This document shows positions 15,871 through 24,371 of a DNA stretch of 33,952 nt, in pieces. Made by a program: the position numbers and the translations under genes. Numbering within the stretch: position 1 is the stretch's first letter; each line of letters opens with the position of its first letter. The stretch is from positions 1 through 33,952 of the forward strand of contig NZ_MAGP01000155.1 of assembly GCF_002926165.1 (NCBI RefSeq), given 5' to 3'. Below the pieces are notes generated by a model, which was given only the letters and a program-made list of their open reading frames with translations, made no database searches and was not told where the DNA came from. Source of the stretch: Micromonospora chalcea. GTDB taxonomy: Bacteria > Actinomycetota > Actinomycetes > Mycobacteriales > Micromonosporaceae.

Positions 15871-16371
15871 GTGGAGCTGGTGATCATGGCGGACACGCAC
15901 GTGCCCAAGCGGGCGCGGGATCTTCCGGGGCCGCTGTGGGCGGCCGTGGAGGCCGCGGATGTCGTGGTGCACGCCGGGGACTGGGTGGACGTGGCGCTGC
16001 TGGACCTGCTGGAGGCGCGGTCGCGCCGGCTGGTCGCCGTGTACGGCAACAACGACGGGCCGGAGCTGCGCGCCCGGCTGCCCGAGGTGGCCCGGGTCGA
16101 GCTGGACGGCCTGCGCGTCGCCGTGGTGCACGAGACCGGCCCGAAGACCCGCCGCGAGGAGCGCTGCGCCGCCGCGTACGGCGACTGCGACCTGCTCGTC
16201 TTCGGGCACTCGCACATCCCCTGGGACAGCGTCGCCCCGGGCGGCCTGCGGCTGCTCAACCCCGGCTCGCCGACCGACCGGCGGGCGCAGCCGCACGCGA
16301 CGTACCTGACCGCGCGGGTGGCGGCGGGGCGGCTCGACCGGGTCGAGCTGCACCGCCTGCCCCCGCGCTGA
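15871..16371 (+). CDS. Metallophosphoesterase, YfcE/MJ0936-like
   Basis: The 166-residue protein is a compact calcineurin-like phosphoesterase. All metal-binding motifs are visible: ADTH near the start (Asp, His), HAGDW, YGNNDG, VVHETG and GHSH, followed by LLNPGSPTDRR. YfcE-type enzymes hydrolyse phosphodiesters with two Mn2+ ions; the physiological substrate is unknown. GTG 15871 was chosen because GGGGGAGGA lies eight bases upstream and the ELVIMADTH strand follows at once; the open frame upstream runs into the inverted repeat. It is convergent with the DUF3072 gene four bases away. Confidence 0.92.
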   Translation: MELVIMADTHVPKRARDLPGPLWAAVEAADVVVHAGDWVDVALLDLLEARSRRLVAVYGNNDGPELRARLPEVARVELDGLRVAVVHETGPKTRREERCAAAYGDCDLLVFGHSHIPWDSVAPGGLRLLNPGSPTDRRAQPHATYLTARVAAGRLDRVELHRLPPR

Positions 16372-16375
16372 CCGC

Positions 16376-16600
16376 TCAGCGGCCCCGGCCGGTCTCCGCC
16401 TGCAACTCGTCGATCCGCCGGGACGCCTCGGCCTTGGTCAGGCCCTCCGGCACCGGCTCGCCCGCCTCCTGCGCCAGCGTGTGCAGGTACGACTCCTGGG
16501 CGGCGGTGGGCGGCTCGTCGCCGGTGACCCAGTCGTCCGGGTCCTTGACGGCGGCGTCCGGGTTCACGTTCCTGCCGTTGGTGCTGGCGCGGTCGGCCAT
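16376..16600 (-). CDS. DUF3072 family protein
   Basis: The 74-residue protein shows the DUF3072 pattern: DPDDWVTGDEPPTAAQESYL, LAQEAGEPVPEGLTKAEASRRIDELQ. It is small, soluble and of unknown function. ATG 16600 (ADRAST) is eight bases after GGAGAGG; an ATG two codons earlier is only two bases from it. A possible SigB-like -10 (GGGTAG, minus strand of 16632-16637) lies upstream with a degenerate -35. Divergent from the flavoprotein gene. Confidence 0.85.
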   Translation of the reverse strand: MADRASTNGRNVNPDAAVKDPDDWVTGDEPPTAAQESYLHTLAQEAGEPVPEGLTKAEASRRIDELQAETGRGR

Positions 16601-16668
16601 GCTCATCACCTCTCCTCGAACAGGTGTTCCACTACCCCCGGGCCGCCGGGTTCATGCCGGCCGCCGCC

Positions 16669-16680
16669 TACGATCACCTG
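16669..16680 (+). promoter_or_regulatory. -10 box of a leaderless promoter
   Basis: TACGAT (16669-16674) followed by six bases and GTG 16681. No Shine-Dalgarno precedes the start. Confidence 0.6.
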
Positions 16681-17640
16681 GTGACGACGGACCGGGCGGG
16701 CGTGGTGGTGGTCGGCGCGGGCATCGCCGGAGTGGCGTGCGCGACCGAGTTGGCGCGGGCCGGGATCCCGGTACGGCTGCGCGAGCGCGCCCGGGTCACC
16801 GGCGGGCGGATGGCCAGCAAGCGTTTCGACGGCCGCCCGGCGGACCTGGGCGCCGCGTACTTCACCGTCGACGCCCCGGACTTCGCCGCCGTGGTGGACC
16901 GGTGGCGGGCGGCCGGGCTGGCGCGGGAGTGGACCGACACGCTCGCCGCGTACGGGCCGGGCGGACGCGAGCAGGTCACCGGCCCGATGCGGTGGGCCGC
17001 CCCACGCGGGCTGCGCTCGCTCGTCGAACACCTGGCCGGCGACCTTCCGGTGACCCACAACCGGCTGGTGATGACAGTCGAGCCGGGCCCCCGGGCCGAC
17101 GGCGCCGAGGCCGAGGCGGTGGTGCTCGCCATGCCCGGCCCGCAGGCCGCGCTGCTGCTGGACCCGGCGCTGGCCGAGGCGACCCGGGCGGTGGCCGCGC
17201 AGCGGTGGTCGTCCGCGTTGACCGGGGTGCTGCACTTCCCGGCCCGCCGCTGGGCGGACTTCCGGGGCGCGTTCGTCAACGACCACCCGGTGCTCAGCCT
17301 GGTCTGCGACGACGGCGACCGGCGCGGCGACGGCGCGCCGGTGCTCGTAGCGCACACCACCGCCGGGTTCGCCGCCCGGCACCTGCTCCAGCCCACCGCC
17401 GCCCGCGAGGCGATCGAGCAGGCGGTCCGCGACCTGCTCGGGCTGCCCGAGCCGGCGCTGTCGACCCACGTGCACCGCTGGACGTACGCGACCCCGGCCG
17501 CGCACGCCGGGGATGCCACGTTCCACCTGGACGACGACGGCATCGGCCTGGCCGGCGACGCGTTCGGCCGCCCGCGCGTGCAGACCGCCTGGCGCTCCGG
17601 CCGGGACCTCGGCCGCGCGCTCGCCGCCCGGCTGGGCTGA
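16681..17640 (+). CDS. FAD-dependent oxidoreductase, renalase-like
   Basis: The 319-residue protein has an N-terminal Rossmann dinucleotide site (VVVVGAGIAGVACATELARAG, glycines 12, 14 and 17), the second FAD motif GGRMASKRFDG with ADLGAAYFTV, and a C-terminal FAD-closing motif GIGLAGDAFG with RVQTAWRSG. This layout is that of renalase-like NAD(P)/FAD oxidoreductases, which oxidise off-path isomers of NAD(P)H; that activity is not proven here. GTG 16681 is favoured by the leaderless -10 six bases upstream; the frame continues 57 bases further up without a ribosome binding site. Ends 12 bases before the convergent antiporter gene. Confidence 0.88.
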   Translation: MTTDRAGVVVVGAGIAGVACATELARAGIPVRLRERARVTGGRMASKRFDGRPADLGAAYFTVDAPDFAAVVDRWRAAGLAREWTDTLAAYGPGGREQVTGPMRWAAPRGLRSLVEHLAGDLPVTHNRLVMTVEPGPRADGAEAEAVVLAMPGPQAALLLDPALAEATRAVAAQRWSSALTGVLHFPARRWADFRGAFVNDHPVLSLVCDDGDRRGDGAPVLVAHTTAGFAARHLLQPTAAREAIEQAVRDLLGLPEPALSTHVHRWTYATPAAHAGDATFHLDDDGIGLAGDAFGRPRVQTAWRSGRDLGRALAARLG

Positions 17641-17652
17641 ACCGGGGCGCGC

Positions 17653-18942
17653 TCAGCCGGTGGCGCCCACCGGCTGCGCCGCCGACCCGGCCCGCGTGTC
17701 CTCGCCGGTGCGTTCACCCTCCCGGTCCAGCAACTGCATGACCGGTGTCGCGGCGATCCCGTGCGCCACCACCGAGACCACCACCACGAGACCGACTGTG
17801 GCCCAGACCAGCTCCGCCTGCGGGAAGTCGGTCTTGCTGGTGGCGTACGCCAGGTAGTAGAACGAGCCGACGCCGCGGATGCCGAACAGCGAGATCACCC
17901 AGTGCTCGGCCGGCTTGCCGGGCGCGCCGCGCAGCGACAGCCACCCGGCCAGCGGCCGGATCACCAGCACCAGGGCCAACCCGGCCAGCGCGGCCGGCCA
18001 GGTCAGCGGCGCGAGCAGCCCGCCGATCACCGCGCCGCCGAACAGCAGCAGCAACAGCACGGTGAGCAGCCGCTCCACCTGCTCGGCGAAGTCGTGCAGC
18101 ACGGAGTGGAACTCGTGGGTGCGCTCGGCGGCCCGGATCGCCCGGGCGGCCACGAACACAGCCAGGAAGCCGTACCCGCCGATCACCTCGACCAGCCCGT
18201 ACGCGAGGAACGTCGCGGCCAGCGCGAGGAACCCCTCGGAGTGCCGGGCCAGCCGCAGCTTGCTCGGGGCGCGGAAGAACAGCTTGCCGAGCAGCCAGCC
18301 GACGAGCAACCCGCCGCCCACCCCGGCGGCGAGCTTGTAGAGCACGTCCACCGCGAACCACTCGCCGAGCCAGCCGGACGGCGCGAGCCCGGTGGTGGCG
18401 ATCGCGATGGCCGCGTACACGAACGGGAAGGCCAGCCCGTCGTTCAGGCCCGCCTCCGAGGTGAGCGCGAAGCGCACCTCGTCCTCGGAGTCCTCCACGT
18501 CGGTCGGTTCGCCCACCTGCACGTCGGAGGCGAGCACCGGGTCGGTGGGCGCGAGCGCCGCGCCGAGCAGCAGCGCCGCGGCCGGCACCAGCCCGGCCCA
18601 CCACCAGCCGAGCAGCGCCACCGCGGCGATGCACAGCGGCATGGCGATCGCCAGCAGCCGCCACGTCGACGACCAGCGGGCCCAGCTCAACGGACGGTCG
18701 ATCTTCAGGCCGGCGCCCATCAGCGCGACGATCACGCCGACCTCGGTGAGGTGGGTGGTCAGCTCCGGCCAGCGCAGCGGATCCGGTGTGGGCAGACCGG
18801 TGGGCAGCACGAAGACGAGCATGCCGAGCCCGAGGAACGCGATCGGCATCGACAGCGGCCGTTGCTCCAGGACCCGGGGCAGCACCCCGGCCAGCAGCGC
18901 ACCGACGCCCAGCAGAGCGAACGCGACATCGACCGGTTCCAC
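17653..18942 (-). CDS. Cation/proton antiporter, CPA1 (NhaP-like)
   Basis: The 429-residue integral membrane protein has about eleven to twelve hydrophobic helices. CPA1 hallmarks are LAPTDPVLASDV (130-141) with the unwound TDP segment and SEAGLNDG (162-169) with the ion-binding Asn-Asp pair. A late FGIRGVGSFYYLAYA motif is also typical. It should exchange Na+ (or K+) for H+ across the cytoplasmic membrane for pH and salt homeostasis. The GTG start follows GAAGGGTGG. The cytosolic C-terminus is short, with no regulatory nucleotide-binding domain. It appears monocistronic. Confidence 0.92.
   Translation of the reverse strand: MEPVDVAFALLGVGALLAGVLPRVLEQRPLSMPIAFLGLGMLVFVLPTGLPTPDPLRWPELTTHLTEVGVIVALMGAGLKIDRPLSWARWSSTWRLLAIAMPLCIAAVALLGWWWAGLVPAAALLLGAALAPTDPVLASDVQVGEPTDVEDSEDEVRFALTSEAGLNDGLAFPFVYAAIAIATTGLAPSGWLGEWFAVDVLYKLAAGVGGGLLVGWLLGKLFFRAPSKLRLARHSEGFLALAATFLAYGLVEVIGGYGFLAVFVAARAIRAAERTHEFHSVLHDFAEQVERLLTVLLLLLFGGAVIGGLLAPLTWPAALAGLALVLVIRPLAGWLSLRGAPGKPAEHWVISLFGIRGVGSFYYLAYATSKTDFPQAELVWATVGLVVVVSVVAHGIAATPVMQLLDREGERTGEDTRAGSAAQPVGATG
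17654..17676. terminator. Hairpin at the end of the convergent flavoprotein/antiporter genes
   Basis: CAGCCGGTGG (17654-17663) and CCACCGGCTG (17667-17676) are perfect 10-bp arms with loop CGC. It lies within the last antiporter codons but 14 bases after the flavoprotein stop, so it may terminate the plus-strand transcript. Confidence 0.45.
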
Positions 18943-19042
18943 GGCACCACCCTTCCGACGCCCGGCGGCCGGGCGGTGGAGTCCAGCAGTGCCCCGAAGC
19001 GGACCCGGCTAAGCCTGCGCGCGCCCGCCGGTTGACCGCCGC

Positions 19043-19720
19043 TCAGCCGAGCGAGGCGATGGCGCTGTCGGACAGGGCGTCCAGCAGCGCGGCCGGGTCG
19101 TCGTACACCGCGACCGCGCCCGCGCCGGCCAGCTCCGCGCGGCCGGTGCCGCCGCAGGTCAGCCCGATGCAGGGGATGTCGAGCTTGCCGGCGGCGGCGA
19201 CGTCCCAGACCGAGTCGCCGACGAACACCACCCGCTCGGCGGCCAGCCCCGACTGCTCCAGCGCGGCGACCAGGATGTCCGGCGCCGGCTTGCTCTCCCG
19301 CGCGTCGGCCGACGAGGTGACCGAGTCGATCACGTCGTCGGCGTCCAGCGCGGCCCGTAGCGCGGTCACCTCGTGCTCGGCGGCCGAGGTCGCGAGCACC
19401 ACCCGCAGCCCGCGCTCCGCGCAGGCGCGCAGCAGCTCCCGCGCCCCGGGCAGTGGCGTGAGGCGCTCCCAGTACTCGCCGTAGAGCGCGTCGTGCGCGT
19501 CGCGCAGCCGGCCGTCGGCGTCCCGGTCGCGCTCCGCGCCGAGCAGGTGGTCGAGGAGCTTGTCCGAGCCCATGCCGATGGACCTGTGGATCCGCGCCAT
19601 CGGCACCCGGTGGTCGGCCTGGCGCAGCGCCTCCCACCAGCTCACCGTGTGCAGGTACGTGGTGTCGACCAGGGTGCCGTCCACGTCGAAGAGGACACCG
19701 CGGCGCTTGTCGTCGGTCAT
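19043..19720 (-). CDS. HAD-superfamily phosphatase (beta-phosphoglucomutase-like subfamily)
   Basis: The 225-residue protein has all HAD motifs: nucleophile Asp12 and acid/base Asp14 in FDVDGTLVDT, motif II ATSA near 110, motif III Lys in ESKPAPDI near 143, and motif IV GDSVWD near 167. The helical cap after motif I places it in subfamily IA (phosphoglycolate phosphatase/beta-PGM-like); substrate not determinable. ATG follows GGAG, and that site overlaps the stop of the SpoIIE-type gene nine bases away, so the two are translated from one message. Confidence 0.92.
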   Translation of the reverse strand: MTDDKRRGVLFDVDGTLVDTTYLHTVSWWEALRQADHRVPMARIHRSIGMGSDKLLDHLLGAERDRDADGRLRDAHDALYGEYWERLTPLPGARELLRACAERGLRVVLATSAAEHEVTALRAALDADDVIDSVTSSADARESKPAPDILVAALEQSGLAAERVVFVGDSVWDVAAAGKLDIPCIGLTCGGTGRAELAGAGAVAVYDDPAALLDALSDSAIASLG

Positions 19721-19729
19721 GTCCGGCTC

Positions 19730-21883
19730 CTACCCGGCCGGGGCGTCGCCGACGCGCGGTCCGTCCGCCGGGATGAGGATCTCGAACCACACAGTCGATC
19801 CGCGTACGGTCGGGTCGGTCCCCCAGGCGTCGCTCAGCTCCTCGATCAGGCCGAGCCCACGGCCCCGGCTGCTGAGCGTGTCGGTCTGGGCGCGGGTCAC
19901 CTGACCCCGGGTGCCCGAGTCGGCCACCGACACCAGCAGCCGCTCCGCGGACAGGTCCACCTCGACCCGGGCGGCGGTGCCGGCGTGCAGCAGCGCGTTC
20001 GTGGTCAGCTCGCTCGTGCACAGCACCGCCGCGCCGATCACCGCCTCGGGCACCTGCCACTCGGTGAGCTGCGCGGTCATCCAGTGCCGGACCCGGCTCG
20101 GCGCGGTCGGCTCGGCCGGCACCTCCATGCTCGCCGACCGGCTCGGCCGGACCGCGTACTCCACCGCGAGCACCGCCACGTCGTCCTCGGTGGCGCCCGG
20201 CACCGCGGCGGTCGCGACAGCGCACAGCGCGCGCGGGTCCCCGCCGGCCGCTCCGGTCACCGCCGCGCCCAGGCCCGCCATTCCGGCGGCCACGTCCTGC
20301 CAGCGGCGCTCCACCACGCCGTCGCTGTAGAGCAGCAGGGTGTCACCGGGGCGGAACGGCACGGTGACGGTACGCGCCCGCCCGCCCAGGCCCAGCGGAG
20401 GAGCGGGCGGCACGTCGACGAACTCGGCCACCGCCGCGTCGGGTCCGGCGCGCCGGATCAGCGGCGCGGGATGCCCGGCACTGGCCAGCGTGACCAGTTC
20501 CCGGTCCGCGTCGATCACGCCGAACACGACTGTGACGAACAGCTCCTGGGTGCCGCACGCGACGCCGAGGCTGGCGACCAGCCGGTCCAGGCCGTCGAGC
20601 ACCGCGTCCGGGCGAGGGTCGACCAGGGCGAGCGCGCGCAGCGCGGCGCGCACCTGGCCCATCCGGGCGGCGGCCTGCAGGTCGTGCCCGGCCACGTCGC
20701 CCAGCACCACCCCGAGCGCGCCGGTGGGCAGCAGGAACGCGTCGTAGAAGTCGCCGCCGGCGGCGTTGCCGTCCACGCCCGGGTCGTACCGGGCGGCGAT
20801 ACGCAGCCGGGGCAGGTCCGGCAGCCGCTCCGGCAGCATGCTGCGTTGCAGCATCTGGGCGGTGCCGTGCTGGGTCTCGAAGCGGCGGGCCCGCTCGGCG
20901 GCCTGGCCGACCAGCTCCGCCGACGCGGCGAGCAGCGCCCGTTCCGCGGGGGACCACGGACGCGGCTCCCGGTAACCGATGGTGAGCGAGCCACGGACCA
21001 CACTCGTGCGCAGCGGCAGCGCCGCCAGCGCGCGGATCTTCTCGTCGTGCCGGTCCGCCGCGACGCCGCGCAGCGGCTGGCCGTCGGCGGTGAACGAGGC
21101 CACGCCGCTGCGCGCGGACACCACCGCCGGCAGCGCCGACTCGGCGGACATCCGCCGCCACAGCGGGGGCAGCCGCTCGTCGGCCTCGTCGAGCAGTTCG
21201 CCGCGGATGCGGCGGACCAGCCGCCAGGCGCTGCCCTCGTCCACCGCGAACGACACCCGGTCCGCGTCGAAGGAGTGCAGGCAGTAGCGCAGCGTCACCC
21301 GGGCCACGTCGTCCAGGGTGAGCGTGCCGGACAGCGCCGCCGCGAAGTCGCTCAGGCTCTGCAACTGCTGGGTCAGCTGGGTGGTCTGCGCCGAGACGGT
21401 GAGCACGCCGACGATCCGGCCGGTGGAGTCGCGTACCGCGCAGTGCCCACGGGTGAACACGGCCGGCTCGGCCGGACCCTGCCGGTCGGCGGGCAGCACC
21501 GCCTCCCGCTGCAGGAACGGCTCACCGTGCCGGTAGACGCGCTCCAGCGCCTCGCCGGCGCCGGGATCACGCCACACCTCGGCGAACGCCTCGGCCGCCG
21601 GCCGGCCCAGCGCGTGCGGGTGCCGGTCGCCGATCAGCTCGGCGTACCCGTCGTTGTAGAAGACGACGAGGTCGTCGCCGAGGAGCAGCGCCATCGGCAC
21701 CGGGGAGGCGAGCACCACGTCCATCACGGCGCGTACCGCCGGATCCCAGCCCTGCGGTGCGCCCAGCGGCGTGCCGGCCCACGGATGACCGGTCTGCGCG
21801 GGCGGCCCGTGGACGACGGGATCGGCGGGCGCTCCCGGTGCGGGGGCGGGCGGTGTGGGAACCCGACCGACGGTGCCTGGCAT
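19730..21883 (-). CDS. PAS-GAF-PP2C (SpoIIE)-HATPase signalling phosphatase/kinase
   Basis: The 717-residue soluble regulator has four domains: PAS at about 50-165 (VVFYNDGYAELIGDRHPHALGRP), GAF at about 180-335, SpoIIE-type PP2C at about 350-570 with GGDFYDAFLL, VLGDVAGHD and LLLYSDGVVE carrying the metal aspartates, and a C-terminal RsbW-like HATPase at about 590-705 with N box ELTTNALLHAG and RGRGLGLI. Proteins with both domains can phosphorylate and dephosphorylate anti-anti-sigma factors, so it probably senses a signal and sets activity of a SigB-like pathway; that link is inference. A leaderless promoter lies directly upstream. Heads an operon with the HAD phosphatase. Confidence 0.94.
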   Translation of the reverse strand: MPGTVGRVPTPPAPAPGAPADPVVHGPPAQTGHPWAGTPLGAPQGWDPAVRAVMDVVLASPVPMALLLGDDLVVFYNDGYAELIGDRHPHALGRPAAEAFAEVWRDPGAGEALERVYRHGEPFLQREAVLPADRQGPAEPAVFTRGHCAVRDSTGRIVGVLTVSAQTTQLTQQLQSLSDFAAALSGTLTLDDVARVTLRYCLHSFDADRVSFAVDEGSAWRLVRRIRGELLDEADERLPPLWRRMSAESALPAVVSARSGVASFTADGQPLRGVAADRHDEKIRALAALPLRTSVVRGSLTIGYREPRPWSPAERALLAASAELVGQAAERARRFETQHGTAQMLQRSMLPERLPDLPRLRIAARYDPGVDGNAAGGDFYDAFLLPTGALGVVLGDVAGHDLQAAARMGQVRAALRALALVDPRPDAVLDGLDRLVASLGVACGTQELFVTVVFGVIDADRELVTLASAGHPAPLIRRAGPDAAVAEFVDVPPAPPLGLGGRARTVTVPFRPGDTLLLYSDGVVERRWQDVAAGMAGLGAAVTGAAGGDPRALCAVATAAVPGATEDDVAVLAVEYAVRPSRSASMEVPAEPTAPSRVRHWMTAQLTEWQVPEAVIGAAVLCTSELTTNALLHAGTAARVEVDLSAERLLVSVADSGTRGQVTRAQTDTLSSRGRGLGLIEELSDAWGTDPTVRGSTVWFEILIPADGPRVGDAPAG

Positions 21884-21895
21884 GACCGCAGCCTA
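21884..21895 (-). promoter_or_regulatory. -10 box of a leaderless promoter
   Basis: On the minus strand TAGGCT (21890-21895) is followed by six bases and the ATG at 21883, with no Shine-Dalgarno. Confidence 0.6.
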
Positions 21896-22042
21896 ACCGG
21901 AGCGTGGCGGGCTGGTTCCGATCATGCGTTCGTGGCGGGTCCCGGCTTCCGGCGGCGCGGACGTTCGGGCAGGTCACGGCCGGTTCGATCACCCATGTCG
22001 GGAAATTGGCCCGGTCCGGCTCGGAGTGCTGCCCAGGTCACC

Positions 22043-22048
22043 GGGTAT
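22043..22048 (+). promoter_or_regulatory. Possible SigB-type -10 (GGGTAT)
   Basis: GGGTAT is a perfect -10 for SigB/SigF-family sigma factors and lies 35 bases before the channel gene start. The -35 is only a degenerate GAGTG 14 bases upstream, so support is partial. Confidence 0.35.
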
Positions 22049-22083
22049 GCGGGCGGCGCAGTTCACGCGACAGGAGGGACATC

Positions 22084-22944
22084 ATGCCGAAAACCCTCGC
22101 GGTCGGGCAGGTCGACATCGGTGCGGCCTGGACCGACTTCTGGAGGTCGGTGCTGCTCTTCGTACCGCGGGCGATCGCGTTCATCGCGATTCTCGTCGTG
22201 GGTTGGCTCATCGCTAGAGCCGTACTCAAAATCGTGGACGCGGCACTGGAACGGGTCGGGTTCGACCGCGCCGTGGAACGGGGCGGTATCAAACGGGCCC
22301 TGGAACGCACCAAGTACGACGCCAGCGACATCCTGGCCAAACTGGCCTACTACGCGGTCCTGCTGTTCACCCTGCAGTTCGCCTTCGGGGTGTGGGGGCC
22401 GAACGCGATCAGCGACCTGATCCGCGGGGTGGTGTCCTGGCTGCCGAGAGCCTTCGTGGCGATCGTGATCGTGGTGATCGCCGCCGCCATCGCCAACGCC
22501 GTCCGGGACCTGGTCTCCGGCGCGCTCGGCGGGCTCTCGTACGGCCGGGTGCTGGCCGACGTGACGGCGATCTTCATCCTGGCGCTCGGCATCATCGCCG
22601 CGCTGAACCAGGTGGGTATCGCCACCACGGTGACCACACCGGTGCTCGTGGCCTTCCTCGCCACCGTGGCCGGCATCCTGATCGTCGGTGTCGGTGGTGG
22701 TCTGATCAAGCCGATGCAGGACCGCTGGGACGGGTGGCTGCACCGGGCCGCCGAGGAGTCCCGGGCGATCCGGCAGCAGCGGCAGGCGCAGCAGGCCGGC
22801 CGGGGTGACTACGAACGCAACATGGCCGACCGGGGCGGGCAGCCGACGCCGGCCGCGCCGCAGTCGTCGATGTCGGGCGCGGGCACGTACCGCTCCGGCG
22901 AGATGGGCGACGAGACGCAGCAGTTCCGCCGGCCGGGAGGCTGA
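22084..22944 (+). CDS. Mechanosensitive-channel-related TM-helix protein
   Basis: The 286-residue membrane protein has about five hydrophobic helices (near 20-45, 80-100, 115-140, 155-178 and 188-215) with the repeated 'conserved TM helix' pattern of MscS-associated proteins (PF05552-like): AIAFIAILVVGWLIARAVLKIVDA-type first helix and LPRAFVAIVIVVIAAAIANA-type second. It lacks the MscS beta-domain. The C-terminal 70 residues are polar and Gln/Gly-rich, probably cytosolic. Start 22084 follows AGGAGGG. Relatives are small membrane channels of unclear gating. It may be stress-induced, given GGGTAT upstream. Confidence 0.85.
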   Translation: MPKTLAVGQVDIGAAWTDFWRSVLLFVPRAIAFIAILVVGWLIARAVLKIVDAALERVGFDRAVERGGIKRALERTKYDASDILAKLAYYAVLLFTLQFAFGVWGPNAISDLIRGVVSWLPRAFVAIVIVVIAAAIANAVRDLVSGALGGLSYGRVLADVTAIFILALGIIAALNQVGIATTVTTPVLVAFLATVAGILIVGVGGGLIKPMQDRWDGWLHRAAEESRAIRQQRQAQQAGRGDYERNMADRGGQPTPAAPQSSMSGAGTYRSGEMGDETQQFRRPGG

Positions 22945-23020
22945 CGGCAACGGGTGACGGGGTGTCCGCGGGATGGTGGCGGGCGCCCCGAAACCGTGTC
23001 CGGGTCCGGCCGGCTGCCGG

Positions 23021-23383
23021 TCAGGCCAGGTGACGCGGGTCGAGTCCGCGGGCCAGCAGGCAGACCGCCAGCAGGCGGGTGAGCACCCAGTCCGGCGCGG
23101 ACCAGTCCACCGGCTCGGCCGGCGGCGTCCAGCCGTGCTCCGCCGCCGCGTCGCGCAGCCCCTCGGCGTATCCGGCGAGCGCCGCCACGGTGAGCGGGTG
23201 GCGGTCGCCGTCGAGGCTGTCGCGTACCCCGGCGGCGTGCTGGTCGACCTCGGCGAGCAGCCCGGGGTTCGCGTGGGCCGCGGCGAGGCCGGCGGTGCCG
23301 ACGGCGGCGGTCAGCGTGGTGAGGGTCGACCGCGCGGCCACTGCCGCGGAGCGGGTCGCGACCCGGTTGTTCGGCACGCGCAT
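23021..23383 (-). CDS. DUF6401-like small actinobacterial protein
   Basis: The 120-residue protein has an alanine-rich N-terminal helix (SAAVAARSTLTTLTAAVGTAG), a central ANPGLLAEVDQHAAGVRDSL motif and a C-terminal WVLTRLLAVCLLARG helix. This resembles DUF6401, annotated in Micromonosporaceae near natural-product genes, from memory. Function unknown. The frame is open much further upstream but ATG 23383 gives the family N-terminus; TAGCCT lies eight bases before it. No Shine-Dalgarno. No biosynthetic cluster is visible around it. Confidence 0.7.
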   Translation of the reverse strand: MRVPNNRVATRSAAVAARSTLTTLTAAVGTAGLAAAHANPGLLAEVDQHAAGVRDSLDGDRHPLTVAALAGYAEGLRDAAAEHGWTPPAEPVDWSAPDWVLTRLLAVCLLARGLDPRHLA

Positions 23384-23545
23384 GGTGTCCGAGGCTAACG
23401 CCGCCCGGTGCGGACCGACCTCGGCCGACCGGCGGACTGCGGGGTCGTCCGGGAGAGCGGCCACGTCGTCCGCGGGGATTGAGTCGCCCGTGCGGGGGCA
23501 GAAGTCCGGCACGAGGAGCACGCAGCAGCCCCACGGAGGGACACC

Positions 23546-23992
23546 ATGGGACATCTGGCCGACGGACCGGACCGGGCGCACCGCCGCCCCGACGGGGTGA
23601 GTGACGCCACGGTCGAGGCGCTGGGCAGGCTCAGCGAGGCCCTGGAGTGCGTCGAGCGGGCACGCGGGCACCTCTACGAGCTGCATCAGCTGATCGGCCA
23701 CGCCGATCTGATGCTCGACGACGCCGTGGAGATGTTCCGCCGCGCCGGGCACCCGGGCCTGGCCGAGCGGATCGACCGGGAGCTGCTCGGGCGCAACGTC
23801 ATCGCCGGGCGGTGGACGTTCCAGATCGTCGAGGACTTCGACGACGGGTACTACGCGCTCTTCCGGGAGCTGGACCGGCAGGCCCGCGACGAGCTGGTCG
23901 AGGGCCGGCGGCACCTCTACGAGGCCGAGATGAAGGAACGCCGCCGCAGCCGGGGGATGCCGGGGCACGAGGCGCGCCCCGGCATACGCTGA
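23546..23992 (+). CDS. Conserved-looking hypothetical protein, 148 aa
   Basis: ATG 23546 has a strong GGAGGG ribosome binding site seven bases upstream. The soluble, acidic, largely alpha-helical product has helices ATVEALGRLSEALECVERAR and LYELHQLIGHADLMLDDAVE, a GNVIAGRW-like turn (GRNVIAGRWTFQIVEDFDD) and a charged C-terminal helix ending in basic residues. No known family is recognised. Codon use is like its neighbours. It ends one base before the convergent small membrane protein gene. Confidence 0.75.
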   Translation: MGHLADGPDRAHRRPDGVSDATVEALGRLSEALECVERARGHLYELHQLIGHADLMLDDAVEMFRRAGHPGLAERIDRELLGRNVIAGRWTFQIVEDFDDGYYALFRELDRQARDELVEGRRHLYEAEMKERRRSRGMPGHEARPGIR

Positions 23993-23993
23993 C

Positions 23994-24206
23994 TCAGTCG
24001 GAGGAGCGGGCGTCGGCCGGACGGCGGCGCGCGCCGTCGTCGGCGATGATCACGGTCGCGACCATCAGCGCGACCACCAGGCTGAACAGCCAGGAGCTGT
24101 CCTCGGTGAACCGGGCGGAGACCGGAGCCTGGATCGCGGCGAGCAGGAAGCCCAGCCAAGCGAGCTTGCGCTGACGGTTGGAGAGGAAACCGGAGCCCTG
24201 TTGCAT
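23994..24206 (-). CDS. Small two-helix membrane protein
   Basis: The 70-residue protein has a basic N-terminus (NRQRKLAW) and two hydrophobic segments (LGFLLAAIQAPVS, then WLFSLVVALMVATVII), followed by a polar, Arg/Asp-rich tail. No family recognised. No Shine-Dalgarno precedes ATG 24206; AAGACT exactly six bases upstream differs from the leaderless TANNNT pattern by one base. Confidence 0.65.
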   Translation of the reverse strand: MQQGSGFLSNRQRKLAWLGFLLAAIQAPVSARFTEDSSWLFSLVVALMVATVIIADDGARRRPADARSSD

Positions 24207-24371
24207 CCCGAAAGTCTTGCGCGCGACAGGGGGAGTGCCGTCAGCCGTTCGGCCGATTCTGGATGGGCTGTCCGTTTTCCTGGCTGTCCGTACCGCACTT
24301 TTTGTCGTATCGGCCGAGCATGAATCCGGCGGCCACGGGCATCGGCACGGGTGCCCGCAGCCGTCCGGGGA

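Noticed and set aside
19373..22420. Open frame of about 1000 codons antisense to the SpoIIE-type gene
   Set aside because: Entirely explained by codon bias of the real minus-strand gene, whose four domains are unmistakable.
23021..23383. Natural-product biosynthetic cluster suggested by the DUF6401-like gene
   Set aside because: No NRPS, PKS, RiPP precursor or tailoring set is present around it.
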